Of a stretch of 17,447 nucleotides of DNA, positions 1 through 6,211 are shown in pieces. The notes beneath the pieces were generated by a model. It did not search any database, was not told the DNA's origin, and was given only the letters and a program-made list of their open reading frames with translations. This stretch comes from Candidatus Moraniibacteriota bacterium. GTDB taxonomy: Bacteria; Patescibacteriota; Minisyncoccia; CAIUEV01; JAHKAQ01. A program made the translations under genes and the position numbers. The stretch covers positions 1-17,447 of the forward strand of contig WJJX01000118.1 of the NCBI GenBank assembly GCA_014729445.1, read 5' to 3'. Each line of letters starts with the position of its first letter. Position 1 is the first letter of the stretch.

Positions 1-95
1 AAAATCTTTAAGGAAGGTTTTCTCGAGAACTTTTCTTTTGAAGGGTTTGCTTTTAGTTGTGTTCAAGCAGGTGCTTTTAAAAGAACAAGTTTTCC

Positions 96-125
96 AAAAA
101 GCTTTCCAAAAAGGAAAGCTTTTTT
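96..125 (+). terminator. Rho-independent terminator (possibly bidirectional)
   Basis: A perfect 12-bp stem pairs 96-107 (AAAAAGCTTTCC) with 113-124 across an AAAAA loop and ends in a run of six T. The A-run on the 5' side means the minus strand also shows a stem followed by T residues, so it could work in both directions. The gene it ends on the plus strand would lie left of the window. Confidence 0.75.
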
Positions 126-150
126 GTTGCTCATTAAAAAAGGAGAACGT

Positions 151-190
151 AGGCGGTGAAAAGAGAAATTTTTTTCTTTTTTTACCGCCT
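151..190. repeat. Inverted repeat in leader of the 244-594 gene
   Basis: AGGCGGTGAAAAGAGAAA at 151-168 pairs with 173-190 with 16 of 18 positions complementary, around a four-base T centre. No T-tract follows on the plus strand, so it is not a standard terminator. It lies between the terminator at 96-125 and the ribosome binding site of the next gene, so it would be in the 5' region of that gene if transcription starts upstream. A regulatory role is only a guess. Confidence 0.5.
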
Positions 191-243
191 ATGTGTAGCG
201 GGGAAATTTTATTATTAATTTATTTTTAGGAAAGGATTGAACG

Positions 244-594
244 ATGAAGAAAATGATGATGATTTTGACGGCAATGGTTTGTTTTGTTTCTTTTGCCGGC
301 GTTGCAGACGCTGGCGAAACGATTTATTTTTTTCTCCTGGGAGAACTCTTTCATGTCGAAGTTCCCGTTGGAGAAAGAAACGGAAAAACTGGGATTATCA
401 ATGAAGGTGAAAACACTTACATCACCTTCTTCAACGCCGTGACCGTCGGCTTTTACCAAGGAAAGGAACTCTTGAGCAAGGGACGAATATTGAAATGTCC
501 CGAAAAAGGCTATTTTATCGAATGGGAAGAGGTTTTCTTTGCCTTGGGCCCGGAGATTTTCACAGACCTCAAGCAAATTGAGGCCTGTGAATAA
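244..594 (+). CDS. Small secreted protein of unknown function (116 aa)
   Basis: I do not recognise this protein. It begins with a classic Sec signal peptide: Lys2-Lys3, a hydrophobic core at about residues 4-19, and an Ala-Asp-Ala motif at 21-23 before Gly24. The mature part would be about 93 residues, with short alternating hydrophobic and polar stretches suggesting a small beta-rich domain. It has two cysteines (85 and 115) that could form a disulfide outside the cytoplasm. The start is supported by a purine-rich AAAGGA seven bases upstream of the ATG, one of the few convincing Shine-Dalgarno sites in the window. The gene stands alone, with a terminator before it (96-125) and after it (606-640). 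A shorter product is unlikely because the signal peptide begins exactly at this Met. Confidence 0.75.
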   Translation: MKKMMMILTAMVCFVSFAGVADAGETIYFFLLGELFHVEVPVGERNGKTGIINEGENTYITFFNAVTVGFYQGKELLSKGRILKCPEKGYFIEWEEVFFALGPEIFTDLKQIEACE

Positions 595-605
595 ATATTG
601 AGCAA

Positions 606-640
606 CAAGGCTTTGTTTTCGGACAAGGCCTTTTGTTATT
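606..640 (+). terminator. Rho-independent terminator after the 244-594 gene
   Basis: A 9-bp stem pairs AAGGCTTTG (607-615) with CAAGGCCTT (624-632), including one G-U pair, across an eight-base loop. It is followed by TTGTTATT. It lies 12 bases past the stop codon on the same strand. Confidence 0.65.
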
Positions 641-716
641 GTTTCTCTTAAAATCTTCAAATAAACGGCAGGAGGTGTTGTATGTAACTCCTATATTCCA
701 ACTAAACCAAAAAAAA

Positions 717-761
717 TATCATCCAAGTGTGGATCTCTTTGGTGATTGTCATTGGATGATA
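717..761. repeat. 10-bp perfect inverted repeat upstream of the 849-2153 gene
   Basis: TATCATCCAA at 717-726 is the exact reverse complement of 752-761, separated by 25 bases. It lies about 50 bp upstream of the putative extended -10 element at 808-816. It could be a two-half-site operator or an RNA hairpin; nothing in the sequence decides between these. Confidence 0.45.
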
Positions 762-807
762 GAGATTAGTAACCAGATAAATTTAGATAGCCATAAATTG
801 CGTTTAA

Positions 808-816
808 TGCTATGAT
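808..816 (+). promoter_or_regulatory. Putative extended -10 promoter element
   Basis: TGCTATGAT matches the extended -10 form TGnTATAAT with one mismatch. No good -35 hexamer is seen at the usual distance, as is common for extended -10 promoters. Transcription would start near 823, giving a leader of about 26 nt before the ATG at 849. Confidence 0.35.
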
Positions 817-848
817 CGGCGAGAGGTGAATTTAATGAATTAATATCG

Positions 849-2153
849 ATGGAAAATAATTTAGTAAAATCAAATAAAAGCGGAAGCCGAGCTTTGGTCG
901 GGTTGTTGTTGACTTCGTTTTTTGTGGCCGGACTGCTGTGGGGGGAGATCGTTTTTTCTTTTTTAAAGGAAAGGGCAGAGAAGGAAGATCCCGGGGAGCT
1001 TGTTTTAAAAGATGATTTGCCTGTCGAAAACCAGTTTGGTCCGATTGAGAAAGATCTTCCGCCGCCGGAAGAGGACGAAGATTTAAACTTTTTTTTGGAA
1101 ATCGCCGAGTTTGTCTTGGAAAAATTGGAAAAAAAGGAAAAAGTACGGGAAAATTGGCCGCCGGCTCCTCCTTCGATGGAAAAAATCAAAACCAAGGGCT
1201 GCGTGACCGACGGTTTATTGAGCGGCTATGGCAAGGAGGAAAAAAATCTAAAAATGATTAACCGCTCCGAATGCGAATACCTGCATCGGGCGATTGAAAC
1301 CTGGCTGGACGCGCCCGATTTCGACGAGATAGAAGACAATATGGAGGAACTGGAGAAAAAAGATTTGATAATCGGGATGTTTATTGCCGAAGCAATCGAT
1401 ACCAAGGAGGATTTATATTATCCAAACGAGGATCGGGATTTTGATTTTTCCAAAATGTGTCGAGAAAAGACCAAAAATTACTGGGGCGAGCATACCTGCA
1501 TTCCGGATCTTAAAAAAAAGGAATATCAAAGATATGTTCTCTATATTACCAAAAGAGCGATGGAAATGGGGGTTCAAAGTTTTACTTTTGGTCAAATAGA
1601 CCATCAGGACGACCTCGATGACCCTCAAATTCAAAAAATAATCAACACCATGAAAATCAATGCTTCGCTTTTGGGAATTGAAATCGTTGTCGGCGCTCAA
1701 ACTAATAGTATTACCGACGAAAAATATTTGAAATTTTTTGATTACATTGAAGGAGGAACCGGTCTTCGTCCCAACGGCAATATTGAAGACGGGGCTTGTT
1801 TTTCCCGCTGGTGGAAAAAACCCGGCGATTGGTGCTGGGCGCTTCTTTGGCACGAAACTTATGCCGCAAAGGCCAACAATGTCTTAATTCATTTGGACTG
1901 GAGCGGCAAACCCGGCGACGATATGAGCACCTTTGCCCGGATGAGCCAGGAAAAACGGGCCCAAACCTTGGAAAAACTTTATAATTACTTCACCGGCCAA
2001 GGCCACGGCTTCCTTCTGCCTTTTATGACCGCCCTGCCGCTAAACAACGGCGGCTGTTATGGGGAAAAGGAAAGGTATTATTCGGCGAATAAGAAGTATT
2101 CGTGTGACGACGAGGGGGCGATTAATGAGATTTTGGGGAAGGAGGAGGAATGA
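849..2153 (+). CDS. Membrane-anchored extracytoplasmic protein, possible beta/alpha-barrel (434 aa)
   Basis: Function not recognised. A short basic N-terminus is followed by one hydrophobic segment (about residues 15-39). An acidic, proline-rich linker (about 45-110) follows, then a folded C-terminal region, so the bulk probably sits outside the membrane. That region has eight cysteines (118, 142, 204, 217, 317, 329, 403, 419), enough for four disulfides. From about residue 240, hydrophobic strands alternate with helices (FTFGQID 246-251, IEIVVGAQTN 277-286, NVLIHLDWSG 344-353, GHGFLLPF 385-392). This resembles the second half of a TIM barrel, as in glycosidase-like folds, but no catalytic pair can be assigned. 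The start is the only start codon in frame after an upstream TGA at 813; a GAGGTG motif sits too far away (20 nt) and fits the ATG at 835 better. It ends in TGA. Confidence 0.8.
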   Translation: MENNLVKSNKSGSRALVGLLLTSFFVAGLLWGEIVFSFLKERAEKEDPGELVLKDDLPVENQFGPIEKDLPPPEEDEDLNFFLEIAEFVLEKLEKKEKVRENWPPAPPSMEKIKTKGCVTDGLLSGYGKEEKNLKMINRSECEYLHRAIETWLDAPDFDEIEDNMEELEKKDLIIGMFIAEAIDTKEDLYYPNEDRDFDFSKMCREKTKNYWGEHTCIPDLKKKEYQRYVLYITKRAMEMGVQSFTFGQIDHQDDLDDPQIQKIINTMKINASLLGIEIVVGAQTNSITDEKYLKFFDYIEGGTGLRPNGNIEDGACFSRWWKKPGDWCWALLWHETYAAKANNVLIHLDWSGKPGDDMSTFARMSQEKRAQTLEKLYNYFTGQGHGFLLPFMTALPLNNGGCYGEKERYYSANKKYSCDDEGAINEILGKEEE

Positions 2154-2207
2154 TTTTGGTTCCCGGTGCATCCTTTAAGGAATACAATAAGCGTAATCCC
2201 GTATCAT

Positions 2208-2223
2208 TCAAATTTTTATTTGA
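2208..2223 (+). terminator. Weak AT-only hairpin downstream of the 434-aa gene
   Basis: TCAAAT (2208-2213) pairs with ATTTGA (2218-2223) over a TTTT loop and is followed by a T-rich stretch. With six pairs and only one G-C pair it is a marginal terminator candidate, but it is the only one between the stop at 2153 and the palindrome at 2304. Confidence 0.2.
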
Positions 2224-2303
2224 TTTATTTAGCTATTTTATAAACATATTTTGTGCCGACAACCTCACAAAGTAATTATTATCGCACTAATTAAATTTAT
2301 TTA

Positions 2304-2348
2304 GGGTCTTGCCTAGAATAAATTCTTAATTTATTCTAGGCAAGACCC
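2304..2348. repeat. 45-bp near-perfect palindrome (21-bp arms, 3-base centre)
   Basis: The arm 2304-2324, beginning GGGTCTTGCCTAG, is the exact reverse complement of 2328-2348, with CTT between. Neither strand has a T-tract after the stem, so it is not an ordinary intrinsic terminator. It lies in the 361-base stretch 2154-2514, which has no protein gene and is otherwise AT-rich with nothing else I can identify. Possibilities are a dispersed palindromic (REP-like) element, a remnant of a small mobile element, or a protein-binding or structured RNA site. No flanking target-site duplication is visible. Confidence 0.75.
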
Positions 2349-2514
2349 AAAAGAAAAATTGCTTTTGCTCAAATCATTGAATCCATTCTCCTTTAGTTTA
2401 ATAAATGCACAAAAAAACACAACTTTTATAGTCTTTTTAATTTTTTTAGAGTTTATTATATTAATAAACCTATTCTATATAAAAATAGACAGGCATAGAA
2501 TGATTTATTCGAGG

Positions 2515-2588
2515 CGTCCCGGAGAGGATTCGAACCTCTGGCCTACGGCTTAGAAGGCCGTTGCTCTATCCAGCTGAGCTACCGGGAC
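2515..2588 (-). tRNA. tRNA-Arg (anticodon TCT)
   Basis: On the minus strand the 74 bases fold into a complete cloverleaf. The acceptor stem is GTCCCGG/CCGGGAC, the D arm GCTC/GAGC, the anticodon stem ACGGC/GCCGT with loop CTTCTAA, and the T arm AGAGG/CCTCT with loop TTCGAAT. The discriminator is G. The anticodon TCT reads AGA (and AGG by wobble), giving arginine. The 3' CCA is not encoded (the next bases are CCTC), so it would be added by a nucleotidyltransferase. U33 is normal here. Confidence 0.95.
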
Positions 2589-2605
2589 AAAATGATTAAC
2601 AAGTA

Positions 2606-2636
2606 ATATTAAAAAGGATTCTTGGGATTTATGCAA
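2606..2636 (-). promoter_or_regulatory. Putative promoter of tRNA-Arg
   Basis: On the minus strand TTGCAT (2636-2631) is followed after 19 bases by TAATAT (2611-2606). The -10-like element ends 17 bases before the tRNA 5' end, which would leave a leader of about ten bases. The spacer is longer than ideal. A TAATAT hexamer at a similar distance precedes the tRNA-Val gene. Confidence 0.35.
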
Positions 2637-2670
2637 GTTCTATCAAGAAAATTGTGGAGAGGTTGAATCC

Positions 2671-2715
2671 GTTATAGCCGGGGACTAAAGTCTCCCGGCT
2701 ATAACTTTTGTTTTG
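2671..2715 (+). terminator. Strong GC-rich hairpin with T-tract on the plus strand
   Basis: GTTATAGCCGGGGAC (2671-2685) pairs with 2690-2705 over a TAAA loop, with a single bulged A, and is followed on the plus strand by TTTTGTTTTG. It has terminator form only on the plus strand, although the nearest gene that could need it there ends at 2153. It lies about 30 bases past the stop of the minus-strand gene at 2735-4192. Read in that direction it is a strong stem without a U-tract. Confidence 0.5.
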
Positions 2716-2734
2716 AGTTTCATCAAGCCAAAAG

Positions 2735-4192
2735 TTATAAATTCGATAGATTTTTTTCAAACCATTTTTTGTTGTCTTTTTTTTGCTCGCGTCTAGTCAC
2801 CCAATCCTGCCAATTATCGACCCAATCGGGATCTTTGGACCTGTAGTCTTTGACGTCTTTTAAAACGTCGCTGGAGAGCATCCTTAATTGGGTCATCTCG
2901 ATTCTGGAACCGGGCAGCTTTTGTAGAGCCAGGTTGGATTGGAAGATGATCTTTTCGACCGGTAGGACGGTTGCGATTGCATACATCCAGAGGCAGGAAA
3001 AGATTAGATATTTAAAGATGTCTTGTCTTTTTTTCATAAACAGGCTGATGATAAGCCAGATGAAAAGCAGACCAATGTAGATTACGGTGTAGGCGGCGAA
3101 GAATTTTTCATAACTTAGGCCGTAATATTTAACGTACAGAAACAATCTTTGACCGGCCGAAAAAAGAAGCAAAAGGGAGGCGAAGGTGAAGAATTTGAGG
3201 ATCGACTGCACCCAGGGTTTGGTTTTATTGTAAGTTGCAAAGAAAAATGAAATATTGATGAGCGACAAAAAGAAAAGCTGCCAAAAACCGCTTTTGACGA
3301 GTTCTTCGGTCTGCTTAAAATCAATCGGCAGCATGCTAACCCATAATCTTTCAAGCTGGGTGTAGATAAACAAGAGATAAACCGCGCTTACTCCGGACAA
3401 TACAATGCCGCTTATAATGGAGTCCGGATCAAAATCTTTTTGTTTGGGGGTGGTTTTTGAAAATACGGTTCCTCGAAATGAATAGAGCTTCTTGGTTTTT
3501 TCCAGCCAATTTAAGATAAGCGAAAGATTAAATAAGCTCAACAACAAAAAGAAGATGATTTTCAAAAAAATTGTTGTTTCAAAGATGGAAGTCAGCCATT
3601 CGCTGAATTTTTCGATTTTTTGAGCGAAAATCGGATCAGCCGACTGCAAAAGCGGAACAATTATAAAGCCTAAAAGAAATAAAAGAATGATGAGTCCTAA
3701 GACGACCTGGACTATTTTTTTGCTGTTTTTGGAAGTTTTAAAAACTCCGTCAAAAAGCTCAAGCATTTTTTGGCCGCTTTGATCGATTTTTTTCATTAAA
3801 CCGAAGGTTAAACCAACGAGTTTTAAAACCAGACTCAAACTCCAGTGCATTTTTTGATCTTTGAACTGACTTTTTTTAATGATTGAATAAAAAGGAAAGA
3901 TGAAAATAATCAGCGGAACCACTAAAAAACTGATCCATTTTAAGAAAGGATTTTCGTAAAGAGAAAAGCTTAGTCCGATCAATAAAAGGGGCAAAAGCCA
4001 AATCAGAGTTTTTCTTGTCTTAACTCTTCTGCGCCTTAAAGTATCAATAACCAGATAGACAAAGAAAAACAGATAGAAAGTCGCGTTGAAACCAAAAGCT
4101 CCGAGACCTTTGGACCAAAAACCCCATAAAAAAACCACCCAAAAAAGCGAAGCCAATAAAGTTAAAATGGTGATTTTAGTATTCTTTTTCAT
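2735..4192 (-). CDS. DUF4173-type multi-pass membrane protein (485 aa)
   Basis: A polytopic membrane protein with about 11-12 predicted helices, at roughly residues 7-27, 36-50, 63-79, 84-104, 160-180, 205-229, 258-278, 302-320, 331-350, 364-386 and 392-412. A soluble, charged C-terminal tail of about 70 residues follows. The SADPIF motif (184-189) after a long hydrophobic helix, and the YGLSYEKF segment (357-364), are features I associate with the DUF4173 (DUF4153-like) family, whose function is unknown. The tail is rich in Trp, Asp and Lys, including PDWVDNWQDWV at 455-465. It follows mreB by 65 bases on the same strand with no terminator between, so the two may be cotranscribed. There is no clear Shine-Dalgarno motif, but the basic MKKNTK before the first helix supports the start. 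Assignment is from remembered motif patterns, not a profile search. Confidence 0.85.
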   Translation of the reverse strand: MKKNTKITILTLLASLFWVVFLWGFWSKGLGAFGFNATFYLFFFVYLVIDTLRRRRVKTRKTLIWLLPLLLIGLSFSLYENPFLKWISFLVVPLIIFIFPFYSIIKKSQFKDQKMHWSLSLVLKLVGLTFGLMKKIDQSGQKMLELFDGVFKTSKNSKKIVQVVLGLIILLFLLGFIIVPLLQSADPIFAQKIEKFSEWLTSIFETTIFLKIIFFLLLSLFNLSLILNWLEKTKKLYSFRGTVFSKTTPKQKDFDPDSIISGIVLSGVSAVYLLFIYTQLERLWVSMLPIDFKQTEELVKSGFWQLFFLSLINISFFFATYNKTKPWVQSILKFFTFASLLLLFSAGQRLFLYVKYYGLSYEKFFAAYTVIYIGLLFIWLIISLFMKKRQDIFKYLIFSCLWMYAIATVLPVEKIIFQSNLALQKLPGSRIEMTQLRMLSSDVLKDVKDYRSKDPDWVDNWQDWVTRREQKKDNKKWFEKNLSNL

Positions 4193-4257
4193 TTTTTTTA
4201 CTTAATAATTAGGTCTTTGCATTTAAATACGAATCCAAAAGCAAAATGTCCCAAAAA

Positions 4258-5313
4258 TCACCAACGGGGAGCCGCCTTATAATCTTCATCAATTAAAACT
4301 TCGCGCAGATTGTCAAGATCCTCTAAAACAATCCCGGTGCCTCTGGCTACAGCCGTTAGCGGATCTTCAATAATTTTAACTTTTATTTCAACATGCTCTT
4401 CAATCAATTTATCCAAACCTCTTAAAAGTCCGCCGCCGCCCGCTAAAATAATTCCTCTCTGCATTATCTCGGAAACAAGCTCGGGCGGTGTTTCCTCGAC
4501 CGCACCTTTAATATTTATAAGCAGAGTCCTGATTGAACGAGCTAAAGCCTCTCTAATATGTTCATCCGTAACATCGACTTCCTTGGGCAGACCGGTAACC
4601 AAATCCCTGCCTCGAATTGTCATGCCAAGCGGATCATCCAAAGGGTAAACCGAACCAATCGCAATTTTAACATCTTCGGCGGTTTTTTCGCCAAGCATTA
4701 AACCCAAAGTTTCCCTGGCATAATCGATTATATCTTCGTTTAATTCGTCTCCGGCGATTCTAAGACTGCGCGAAACCACAATCCCGCCCAGGGAGATAAC
4801 CGCGATTTCGGTCGTCCCCCCTCCGATATCAACGATCATATTTCCAGTGGCCTCCTGAATCGGCGATCTGGCTCCAATAGCGGCGGCCATGGGCTCTTCT
4901 ATCAAGTAGACCTCCCTGGCCCCGGCATTTTTAGCGGCTTCCTGAACAGCTCTTTTTTCCACCTCCGTAACTCCGGAAGGAATTCCCACCACTACTCTTG
5001 GTCTTGGAACCAGCATAAAATTACTCTGATGAACTTTATTGATGAAATATTTGAGCATTTGCTCGGTAACCTCGAAATCGGAAATTACTCCATCGGCCAA
5101 GGGTCGATTGGCTACAATATGACTAGGGGTCTTGCCGACCATTTTTTTGGCTTCCCCTCCAATCGCCAAAATTTGACCGTTTCTGGTATTAAGCGCGACT
5201 ACCGAAGGTTCGTTAATAATAATTCCTTTGCCTCTAACATAAACCAGCGTGTTGGCTGTTCCCAAATCTATCCCTATATCATGAGAAAATTTTTGAAAAA
5301 ATTTTTCCAGCAT
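4258..5313 (-). CDS. mreB: Rod-shape actin homologue MreB
   Basis: A bacterial actin that polymerises on the inner face of the membrane and guides cell-wall synthesis along the sidewall. All hallmark elements are present. There is an amphipathic N-terminal start (MLEKFFQKFS), the phosphate-1 loop DIGIDLGTANT (12-22), and the IEEPMAAAIG segment (138-147) with the expected glutamate. The phosphate-2 loop VDIGGGTTEI is at 161-170 and the adenosine-binding stretch ILAGGGGLLRGL at 289-300. The 351-aa length is normal for the family, and the conserved N-terminus fixes the start despite the absence of a Shine-Dalgarno motif. mreC, mreD, pbp2 and rodA are not adjacent; the downstream gene encodes a DUF4173-type membrane protein instead. 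A possible extended -10 element sits about 40 bases upstream. Confidence 0.97.
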   Translation of the reverse strand: MLEKFFQKFSHDIGIDLGTANTLVYVRGKGIIINEPSVVALNTRNGQILAIGGEAKKMVGKTPSHIVANRPLADGVISDFEVTEQMLKYFINKVHQSNFMLVPRPRVVVGIPSGVTEVEKRAVQEAAKNAGAREVYLIEEPMAAAIGARSPIQEATGNMIVDIGGGTTEIAVISLGGIVVSRSLRIAGDELNEDIIDYARETLGLMLGEKTAEDVKIAIGSVYPLDDPLGMTIRGRDLVTGLPKEVDVTDEHIREALARSIRTLLINIKGAVEETPPELVSEIMQRGIILAGGGGLLRGLDKLIEEHVEIKVKIIEDPLTAVARGTGIVLEDLDNLREVLIDEDYKAAPRW

Positions 5314-5351
5314 AAAATATTTTACTTTAATTAAAGGTTTAATTTTAGTGG

Positions 5352-5360
5352 TTTATACCA
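5352..5360 (-). promoter_or_regulatory. Putative extended -10 promoter of mreB
   Basis: On the minus strand TGGTATAAA matches the extended -10 pattern with one difference. Transcription would start near 5345, leaving about 32 bases before the mreB ATG. No convincing -35 hexamer is present; the palindrome at 5385-5425 lies just upstream. Confidence 0.35.
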
Positions 5361-5384
5361 GATTATCCTAAAGAGGAATCGGCT

Positions 5385-5425
5385 GTTTTTTTATTATCCC
5401 CGCGCCGCGGGGATAATAAAAAAAC
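5385..5425. repeat. 41-bp perfect palindrome upstream of mreB
   Basis: The 20-base arm 5385-5404 (one G, seven T, then ATTATCCCCGCG) is the exact reverse complement of 5406-5425 around a single central C. On both strands the T-run is on the 5' side and the A-run on the 3' side, the opposite polarity to an intrinsic terminator. It sits about 25 bp upstream of the putative mreB promoter. The rest of the 331-base gap 5314-5644 holds that promoter, a small hairpin and a short direct repeat, and no gene I can support. Confidence 0.8.
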
Positions 5426-5506
5426 TGGTGCCTCCTTTTTTAAACTTTTTGGTCTTAGAAACAACTCATATAAAATTAAACCAAACTTTTAGTAAGCTAG
5501 ACCGTC

Positions 5507-5526
5507 CTGGAAGAAGCATTTTCCAG
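5507..5526. repeat. Small hairpin in the mreB upstream region
   Basis: CTGGAAGA (5507-5514) pairs with TTTTCCAG (5519-5526) over an AGCA loop, with one G-U pair. No T-tract follows on either strand. Significance unknown. Confidence 0.35.
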
Positions 5527-5528
5527 CC

Positions 5529-5549
5529 GAAAATCCGCACGAAAATCCG
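5529..5549. repeat. Two direct copies of GAAAATCCG
   Basis: GAAAATCCG occurs at 5529-5537 and again at 5541-5549, a 12-base period close to one helical turn. It lies upstream of mreB and could be tandem sites for a regulator, but two nine-base copies in AT-rich DNA are weak evidence. Confidence 0.35.
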
Positions 5550-5644
5550 GTTATCAGCCTTAATTTTTGCATTTTCCGACAGCCTAGTCCAGGGAATTGA
5601 TTTTAAATGTAGACTTTAATTTTCTAAATTCAAAAATCTATTGC

Positions 5645-6196
5645 CTAAATCTTTAAAATCCTGGTTATGATATTACTCAATTCTTCGTTTTGCTTTTTTT
5701 CCTTGAGCTTCTCAATCAGGACTTCTCTTATCGCCACCGGGTCGTAATCTTCTATCGGAATCTCAAGCGTAGGTAGATATTTTGATTTTCTTTTAATGCT
5801 TAGATAGGCGTCACTGGGGGGATTATTATAAAAAATCCAAAAACTTTTTAACTCTTCAAAGTCATAAAAAGTGTCATCCACCTGCAATCCGCTTTCCAGA
5901 ATTTTTATATCTATCTCCCTGGGTTCTTTTTTAGAATACAATAAATAAATAGCCGCCGCCAAAATAAAGGTAAAAGCCATTAAAATATTCTTCATCGGCC
6001 AAATAGACAAACCCACCATAATAGCCAGAAATACAAAGAATACAACATACCATTGCCTGTCTTTTTCGTATTTTACATACTCTCTTGCCCGCCAGGAAGC
6101 GAGTTCCCTCATTGCCTCAGGACCCTCCACTTTTGCAATATGGTTTTCTTCTTTTTGCTTTGGTAACTCCATTCTTTTAAAAATTAAGAAATTCAA
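5645..6196 (-). CDS. Two-helix membrane protein of unknown function (183 aa)
   Basis: I do not recognise the family with certainty. An N-terminal charged cytoplasmic-type stretch (1-47) includes EAMRELASWRAREY. It is followed by a hairpin of two membrane helices (about 49-67 and 70-87) and a soluble C-terminal domain (about 93-183). The C-terminal domain has short strands (EIDIKILESGLQV, FEELKSFWIFY, YLSIKRK, TLEIPIE) and a final helix. This order resembles a bacterial pleckstrin-homology-like domain, in which a strand-rich sheet is closed by a helix. That is an inference from pattern only. The gene starts 15 bases after the phosphohexomutase stop, so it is probably its operon partner. Met9 (ATG at 6172) is an alternative start; neither has a good ribosome binding site. 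Confidence 0.75.
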   Translation of the reverse strand: MNFLIFKRMELPKQKEENHIAKVEGPEAMRELASWRAREYVKYEKDRQWYVVFFVFLAIMVGLSIWPMKNILMAFTFILAAAIYLLYSKKEPREIDIKILESGLQVDDTFYDFEELKSFWIFYNNPPSDAYLSIKRKSKYLPTLEIPIEDYDPVAIREVLIEKLKEKKQNEELSNIITRILKI

Positions 6197-6211
6197 TAAA
6201 AGTTCAATTTT

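Noticed and set aside
156..218. 20-codon GTG ORF after an AGGAG motif, possible leader peptide
   Set aside because: It is made largely of Phe from a T-run in the inverted repeat; no attenuator arrangement supports it.
38..229. Plus-strand ORF of 63 codons at the left edge
   Set aside because: It runs straight through the terminator at 96-125 and the inverted repeat at 151-190, and has low-complexity Phe/Lys/Leu content with no ribosome binding site.
633..815. 60-codon plus-strand ORF between the two left genes
   Set aside because: It starts inside the terminator of the previous gene; the internal SD fits GTG675 or TTG678 poorly, and the sequence shows no domain-like pattern. It cannot be fully excluded.
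2359..2553. 64-codon ORF ending PGEDSNLWPTA
   Set aside because: The C-terminus is the usual artefact of translating the antisense of a tRNA T-arm; it overlaps tRNA-Arg.
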